Part shown: piece after piece, positions 59,096-64,000 of the stretch
How the letters are laid out: every line of letters begins with the position of its first letter
Position numbering within the stretch: position 1 is the first letter of the stretch
Source: Sipunculus nudus
Taxonomy: Eukaryota; Annelida; Sipuncula; Golfingiida; Sipunculidae
DNA length: 64,000 nt
NCBI GenBank assembly: GCA_026874595.1
Contig: CM049316.1
Location: 3,300,339 to 3,364,338 of the forward strand
Direction: 5' to 3'
Position numbers and translations under genes: made by a program
The notes under the pieces: model-generated
The model's database searches: none
What the model saw: the letters and a program-made list of their open reading frames with translations, nothing else
Told to the model about the DNA's origin: nothing

Positions 59096-62000
59096 AGCTG
59101 TTGCATCTCACCCATCATAACTTTTGGCTTTCTTGTTTAACCTCCTCTCGAGTGATGCACTTTTTAGCTTCCAGTACTGCATAGCAAAGTCAATCAATAC
59201 TACAATCCACAAAATGAACATGTAGTTGTGTTTGTGTATTATAAACATAGGCTCCCAGTCAGTGTCACATGGTGTTTATTCACAGAGAATATGAAATTCT
59301 GCATGACTTATCAGTTGAAATGTATTAATTTGAGATTCATTTAATATTGATCCTGATAATTTAACAGAGAGCAATTGTACAGTCATTTTCAACTTGTGAT
59401 CTGGGCTTTATATCTATAAGATCTGGGATCTGCTTAGGTTTGAATATTCTCTTAGTGTGTATTGATTCAGTCTGAACTGTGTGTCAGTATGGCTGGAGGG
59501 GTTAATGTTGTTTCCCAATAAAAACAGATTATAGCCTGTACACAGTGTTGTCTAGGCAGCTAAATGAATAACGTAGCAATGCCATTGTACAGATATAAGT
59601 TAAATATGTGAAATATGTGGCTGTAATGAGTAAAATTTCAATTTAACAGTTATACAGAATAGTGAAGTTGTTCTCTCTCTAGATTAGTATAAATAAATCA
59701 GAGATGACCAGACTGTTTTTGTGACGGTAAAATGGATGGGTTTCAGGAAATCTGACCACTGGTCAAGGTCTCAACCACAAAGCTGGACCCTCTACACCCA
59801 CTAGAGGGAGGAAATGGTCATAGACAGCAGACAAATATACAATGAATAAAACATAAATATGGCACATTATTGTTGTATGCTTCCAGAGGAGCCAATGGAA
59901 GCTTCAAGAATAAACAGGACTTAAAGACCAAATAGGCAACGTGTAAGGTTTTAAGACTGACATGGTCAGTGATATCAGACCAAAAATAAAAACTTTGCCG
60001 TTTTCATACTGCTGTTAATTTAAATAAACAATTTTTAATCCTAGTTTCATCTTTTTGATTGGCAAATATCCACACTGGGCTATCCTAATTGGCAATGTTT
60101 TATCTATTCAGCCAGTGGGGGAAGGTTTTCTTTGTGAGTGTTACGTTTAGAGAAACTCGCAGACATTTATGCCTCTAATATACATTTAATATGGCAATAC
60201 GCATTAAGGTACAGTAACATGCAGTCTGAATCAGTTGATTGATGACACCAAAAACAAGAATGAGTTTGTTGTATTAATGCATGGACGATAGATAAATGTC
60301 ATTGTGTACTGGGGATGTTGATTTTGGAGCAGTCCTCTCCGCGGTGGAGTCAATAGTCTTTTGTAGAACAGGCCTGTACCGGTCACATTGGTCAGGAAGG
60401 CTGGTATTTGTTTGCTGTGAACTTGGTTACTAATACAATAACGCAGGGATATAATTTGTTCAAGAAGCCCACTGCCATACCAGTGTGCACCCTGTTGGGT
60501 ATTAAGTATGCAAGGGTGGTTGGCCATTGTGAGAGCATGTATTAAACAATTGTTGACCCCCAGGGATATGTATAATATCCAGAGCCATACTGTTGTTTAT
60601 TATTCAGCCTGTTGCACACACAGTGCTGGCCAGCTTCTGTGAATCATGCCTTTTACCATGCACAATTTGTAACTCCTCAGAAATTACATTAAACCTGCCA
60701 AATAGTCAAGGCAGAGCCAGCTAAATATAGAAACTGGCTACTCTGGTAAAAGTAGAACAGTGGTGCATGCGTGTGTATGTGTGTGTGTGTACTGAGTGGG
60801 GGAGGGGTGTGTTAACCTCCTATTTCTGGGACAACCTTTCCCCCCTTTTGCCAGGTGCAACGTTGCTCTCTAAATTGAAGGAAATTATTCGTTTCAAAGT
60901 AACTGTTGCAAATACAGGTTAAAACACACACATAACATTAAAACTGTGATCTATAATATGTGATCGTAAATGACAGTTATTAAAATAGAGGGGTTCTTCT
61001 TACATAATACCTGAAGTAGGCCTCCCCTCACATTTGTATGTTTCTTTCATGGTAAATTATACCATGTTTATAAAATTTCTTATTGTTGGGCACCTGTTTG
61101 TCATGAATATAAAAGGATACCATTCCTGGCAGCATCCCTCATTTGTAAGCATAATTCAAAACCCTATTGATCTGTCAGAAAAGGTCAGAGATGCTATATT
61201 TATGCATGTTTCCCATTTTCTAAGCACCAAGTCAGGGAAAGCAGACATTGTCTGGTGCCTAACTAGACTTCCTCTGTTTACAGCCCTGCAATTATCACCT
61301 ACAATGTAATTTACCAGGTCAGCCATGAATAACATCTTCCTAGTAACACACACAGCTGAATTCCAGGCCTAATCATCAACATAATGACGTTAATGTAAGT
61401 CATTAAGGATAAGGATATCCTGCTTCCCTTGTTAAAGCTGCATAATTCGGCTTTTTTTCAGCAACATAAGTCATTATGTCATTATGTCAGAATCTACAGT
61501 AGTTACATTTTACTTGTACATTGCCTTACCTTGAATAATCATTAACATGAATAATGTTCACTTTTGTAACATTATCAAGAGACTAATCACAGGAGACATG
61601 ACAACTGAACATAGGTTCGTAGCTTCCAGTTACATGTTTTTACCTCGGAGTGACCTGTAGCTGACAAACCTATATGCCCCGAGGTTAATAACTGCTATTC
61701 ATAAAATTGTCCTTTATGCTGCAAAAGTTAAATTTTCATGACAAACTGTATAAGTTTGATTTTAAAAATGTGGATATATTGATAAACTAAATTAGAAGCA
61801 TACAAAATTATAACATTAATAGTACTTTTGTAACTGCAGCAATGTATTCAGAGTGCTGTTGATTAATGTTAAAAACTCAGAATGCTGGTCATGACTTTCC
61901 TTGTTGTAGGATACTTAGTTCCTGTGCTGTAGGTTATTCAGAAGATGACACCTGACCCTCTGAGCTCTGAGTGTTTGACTAGGCATGTCACTGTCATGAC

Positions 62001-64000
62001 CAATTGGTCTGATTAGGTCTGGTCGAATTACCACTAGTAAAATTGCCTCTGGCCATATCATGCCTGGTTGACCATCAGTAACTTGCAGGTTCAAAATACA
62101 ACAGATTTCAAATTTGTTTTATTCATAGGCTGAAATACTGAACTAAACATTGTGTCTGTGTATTATTTTATGAATGTCAATTATAATAGATGTGTGGAGA
62201 CATTTGTGATTAAATTCAGCTGTCCTTGGAGTGAATTGTCAGAATTTAGTCACTCTACTAACTGGCAGGTAAATTGATAGGTTCTGACAAATTAGTGTAT
62301 GTAAACACATAAATGTGATGATATATACTGCATGGAGTCCAAAACTATTTAACTTCAAGTACTGAAATTTGTGGCAATTACATTTTCAAATGAAAGGGAT
62401 TGTGTGTCTGTTTATATGTATACATAAATAAAAATAATTAAAAGTAACTTTCAAGGAGAATCTTATTTCATCTTATTGCAATCTATTACATTTGCCTTTA
62501 ATACCCTTATAATAAAATCAGGTATGACATAAAATGTATAGGAAAAAAGGTTCAGTCTAACATTAGGCACACACGTGGCCATCATATAGGTACACACAAA
62601 GTCTGTCACACATGTTGAGCCATCGAACATGTACACACACTCCTACTCTATAGTAACAACACAACACTGGACCCCACAGCCCTTTATCCTCAGCTTATAA
62701 ACGATAGGGCATGTTTCACCACGCACCAGATGGGCCGCACTTCCCGCCCGAGGTGTACACACAAGTTCCTTCATGCCCACTTATTACAAGGGCTATTTGC
62801 TTATGTATGAGGGTCTGTCTGTTCTCGTTGAAGTATATCCAAGAGAATTATAGCCCTGGTCTGAGTCTGCTGGGGTAAGGTGGGGGGTAATGTGCTTCTC
62901 TTTGTGGGATATACTCAGTAACTTTTGAGTGATATGATTGTAATTTGTTCATTAAAATACTCAGCTTTTGTGGGATATGACAGTACTCTGTTCATTATTA
63001 CACTGGATTTTACTCTGTGGTAATAATAGTAATTTGTTTATCATTACACTGGGTATATGATTATAATATAAATTATGATATTATAAAATACATGATAATA
63101 TATTATAATAATATAGATACATTTTGGAATGTGAAAATAATTTTTTGATTATTACACTGGAGTTAATTTCATTGTATAAACAGTAATTTGTTTATAATCA
63201 ATTAATTTTTAGACTTTTTCTTTTAGGCCAAAAATTGGTCATCATTACATTTGACTTCTAATGCTGATGAGATATAAATATGTACAAACCAATTCAGTAA
63301 CAAACATCTGATATGCATGTTTGCTTCTGTGCAAAAATCATAGAGGTCTATATTAAACATATCCCATATAACACTAATAATACATACACATACGTTAAGT
63401 TACATGCCTTTGATTGAATGATAATTGAAATGTTTGTAATTTTGGTTAGGCCTGAGGCTTTTTTCTTAAATAAACTTCAGTTCAAACATGGGATATATTC
63501 TCATGTTTGCAAAGATCCATCATCTATACATATTACACAAGCTTGTATACACATATAAACACACTCTCATAATTACTCCCATACATGAACATAAACAGGT
63601 TCATACAGCAGAAACACAATGCTATGAATGATTTATTTCTCATAATACACAAACAACAAAGTTATATCAGAATAAACTGAGAAGGCCCCCCAGGGATAGG
63701 TCTGTTTTTTACAAGTTTTGTCCATATATAACCAGACATACTGAAACCATTTCATGGAAGCTCTTACATCTGCAATCATTTCCATTTTCTACTGATTCAT
63801 GTGGTTCGCTGATACAGTGATGTTTACCACAAACGCTAATAAAACAAAAGCCAGCCCCCTGGGACAGTGATATATTAGTGTGGTACACTGGGTAACATGA
63901 TTAAATCAGGGCCCATGAGAGCAACAAATTATCTGCATGGAATGTGTTACAATCCAGGTCCCCTACACACAGGGTACACTCACCACTGTAAAATACAACA
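59096..64000. other. no gene seen
   Basis: AT-rich sequence. Contains a TG run at about 60764-60790. No recognised exon, RNA gene or transposon. Confidence 0.45.

Overview
The window is animal nuclear DNA, most likely from a mollusc and probably a bivalve. It is AT-rich and intron-bearing. The repeat content points the same way: Helitron-like elements carrying internal tandem repeats, and palindrome-ended dispersed repeats with GTCCGTCC runs near one end, both of which I associate with bivalve genomes. The species assignment is inference. Only two host genes can be supported.

Layout. About 1-4.6 kb holds a palindrome-ended dispersed repeat (1426-3163) and the 3' part of an old non-LTR retrotransposon on the minus strand. 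From 4.58 to 17.56 kb that old element (here LINE-B) has been broken by a Helitron-like element (about 4577-5758) and by a nested stack. In the stack, a hAT-like DNA transposon (6006-17426, 8-bp target duplication) holds a 5'-inverted L1/Tx1-like LINE (7674-17329, 14-bp duplication), which holds a Ty3/Gypsy-like LTR element (12683-17057, 5-bp duplication). The LTR element has integrase ahead of reverse transcriptase and a primer site matching tRNA-Leu. From 17.6 to 19.5 kb lie a second LINE fragment and simple repeats. From 19.56 to 30.9 kb lies a second Ty3/Gypsy element on the minus strand in the usual gag-PR-RT-RH-IN order. Its 3' LTR is split by 4.4 kb of other repeats, including a reverse-oriented copy of the Helitron-like element. 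Its gag begins with an RRM-like domain. From 30.9 to 34.2 kb are homopolymers and another palindrome-ended repeat.

Host genes. TMEM208 (ER membrane protein, SND targeting route) is on the plus strand, with six exons over 34218-45809 and introns full of transposons (hAT-like, pogo-like, Helitron, palindrome-ended). A beta-tubulin gene is on the minus strand with four exons (53111 down to 49948), an intact 445-codon reading frame, and TATA and CCAAT elements upstream. From 53.3 to 64 kb I recognise no gene, only a MITE, simple repeats and a 33-bp minisatellite.

The most unusual points are the nested stack with a target duplication at every level, and a 39-bp tandem array in TMEM208 that starts in the end of exon 2 and copies its splice donor several times. 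The two host genes are unrelated in function. Everything else is mobile or repetitive DNA, mostly decayed.
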